Assembly: GCA_947475795.1 (NCBI GenBank)
Contig: CANJOX010000195.1
Location: 1-6,212 of the forward strand
Source: Gemmatimonadota bacterium
Lineage (GTDB): Bacteria; Gemmatimonadota; Gemmatimonadetes; Gemmatimonadales; Gemmatimonadaceae
Reading direction: 5' to 3'
DNA length: 6,212 bases
Made by a program: the position numbers and the translations under genes
In this document: positions 5,308 to 6,212 of the stretch, in pieces
Layout of the letters: the number at the start of each line of letters is the position of its first letter
Position numbering within the stretch: the stretch's first letter is position 1
Notes under the pieces: generated by a model
Database searches by the model: none
What the model saw: the letters and a program-made list of their open reading frames with translations, nothing else
What the model was told of the DNA's origin: nothing

Positions 5308-6212
5308 ATGCGTCCTTCCCGCTGGTTTCGTTCGTTCGTGACCGTGACCGTGGCCGCCGCGGCCGGTGTGCTCGTGCGTCCGTTGGCCGCCCAGTCAGTC
5401 ACGGCGCCACCGGTGGCGTGGCCCACGGCCAGCGGCGACCCCGGGGCCATGCGCTACTCGCCCGTGGGGGACATCGACCGCAGCACGGTGGGGCGCCTGA
5501 AACTCGCGTGGCGCTGGAACACCGGCGAACGCGGCGTGCCCGACGGGCCGGGGCAAAAGGCCGCACGCCCCGGGCTTTTTCAGGCATCGCCGGTGGTCAT
5601 CGGCGACACGATGTACGTGCCCACGCCGTACGCCGCCGTGGCCGCGCTCGACGCGCGGACCGGGCGCGAACTGTGGAAGTTCGATCCCGGCACGTGGCGC
5701 GTGGGACAGCCGTCGAACGGCACCGGCTTTGTGCATCGCGGTGTGGCCGTGTGGTCCGCACCCACCGGGAAGGCATCCGCTGGTGCGAAACCCGTGCCGC
5801 GCCGCGTGTTCATCAACGCGCGCTGGAAGCTCATCGCGCTCGATGCGGTCACCGGCGTGCCGATCCCCTCGTTCGGGGAGAACGGCGAGATCGATCTCAC
5901 CCGCGAACTGCGCCGTGGCGTGAACCGGTTGCAGTACACCAACACGTCACCGCCGGTGATCTACGGCGATCTGGTCATCGTCGGTAACGGCGTGGGCGAT
6001 CGCATCCGGTATCGCAACGATCCCCCCGGCGATGTGCAGGCGATCGATGTGCACACGGGCAAGCGGGTGTGGAGCTTCCACACCGTCCCCGATTCCGGTG
6101 AGTTCGGGTGGGATACGTGGGAAGACGGTTCCTACAAATACATGGGGCACACCAACGTGTGGGCGCCCATGAGCCTCGACGCTGCACGCGGGTTGCTGTT
6201 CCTCCCGGTCTC
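5308..6212 (+). CDS. Exported PQQ-dependent dehydrogenase, quinoprotein glucose dehydrogenase type, N-terminal part (runs off right edge)
   Basis: The frame from the ATG at 5308 is open for 301 codons to the window edge. Residues 1-29 are a signal peptide (SRWFRSF, core VTVTVAAAAGVLV, cleavage after LAAQ), placing the enzyme in the periplasm. The mature start, WPTASGDPGAMRYSPVGDI (38-56) followed by VGRLKLAWRWNTGE, matches the opening blade of PQQ dehydrogenases (WxxYGGD...RYSPL...L..AW...TGE). Beta-propeller docking motifs AxDxxTGxxxW recur at about 113-123 (ALDARTGRELW), in degenerate form at 177-183 (ALDAVTG) and at 245-255 (AIDVHTGKRVW). SPPVIYGDLVIVG (214-226), GEFGWDTW (264-271) and GHTNVWAPMSLD (280-291) followed by RGLLFLPV are hallmarks of the glucose/polyol dehydrogenase branch. 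Such enzymes oxidise sugars or alcohols with PQQ and pass electrons to quinone or cytochrome c. Membrane helices typical of E. coli-type Gcd are absent at the N-terminus. The C-terminal half, including any fused cytochrome c domain, is not visible, so the substrate class is uncertain. No Shine-Dalgarno site is evident. Confidence 0.93.
   Translation, partial: MRPSRWFRSFVTVTVAAAAGVLVRPLAAQSVTAPPVAWPTASGDPGAMRYSPVGDIDRSTVGRLKLAWRWNTGERGVPDGPGQKAARPGLFQASPVVIGDTMYVPTPYAAVAALDARTGRELWKFDPGTWRVGQPSNGTGFVHRGVAVWSAPTGKASAGAKPVPRRVFINARWKLIALDAVTGVPIPSFGENGEIDLTRELRRGVNRLQYTNTSPPVIYGDLVIVGNGVGDRIRYRNDPPGDVQAIDVHTGKRVWSFHTVPDSGEFGWDTWEDGSYKYMGHTNVWAPMSLDAARGLLFLPV

Noticed and set aside
5418..5987. 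A 189-codon plus-strand frame inside the PQQ dehydrogenase gene.
   Set aside because: Arg/His-rich shadow of the true frame, which carries a signal peptide and propeller motifs throughout.

Overview
The window is GC-rich (roughly two-thirds G+C by eye) bacterial chromosomal DNA, densely packed and with no sign of mobile DNA. Gene content and protein style suggest a free-living heterotroph of the Gemmatimonadota type, with Acidobacteriota-like or other GC-rich soil bacteria as alternatives. The suggestive features are an exported M14 peptidase carrying a C-terminal amidotransferase-like domain, an exported amidohydrolase and an exported PQQ dehydrogenase, all with signal peptides ending in Ala-Gln, plus starts mostly lacking a Shine-Dalgarno site. 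This is inference; no marker gene is present.

Layout from left to right: (1) positions 1-320, minus strand: the first 106 codons of an exported amidohydrolase that runs off the left edge. (2) 372-2672, minus strand: a complete exported M14 zinc carboxypeptidase-like protein, 51 bases upstream of the amidohydrolase and probably co-transcribed with it. (3) 2673-2794: a 122-base divergent promoter region. (4) 2795-4108, plus strand: a complete soluble cytochrome P450 with an unusual I-helix (Ala in place of the conserved Thr), Leu in place of Phe in the haem signature and an Ala-rich insertion. (5) 4118-5215, minus strand: a complete FMN-dependent 2-hydroxy-acid oxidase, convergent with the P450 and separated from it by 9 bases. 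(6) 5216-5307: a 92-base divergent promoter region. (7) 5308 to the right edge, plus strand: the first 301 codons of an exported PQQ-dependent dehydrogenase of the quinoprotein glucose dehydrogenase type.

The genes form two functional themes rather than one recognisable pathway. The left pair look like envelope hydrolases for peptide breakdown. The right three are oxidoreductases: two cytoplasmic (haem-thiolate and FMN) and one periplasmic (PQQ). Nothing in the sequence proves that the three oxidoreductases share a substrate. No RNA genes, CRISPR array, insertion sequence, defence system or clear terminator was seen. No intergenic gap exceeds 122 bases. I did not find a convincing new biological system; the points most worth a second look are the P450 active-site substitutions and insertion, and a shared 10-base element just upstream of two start codons.
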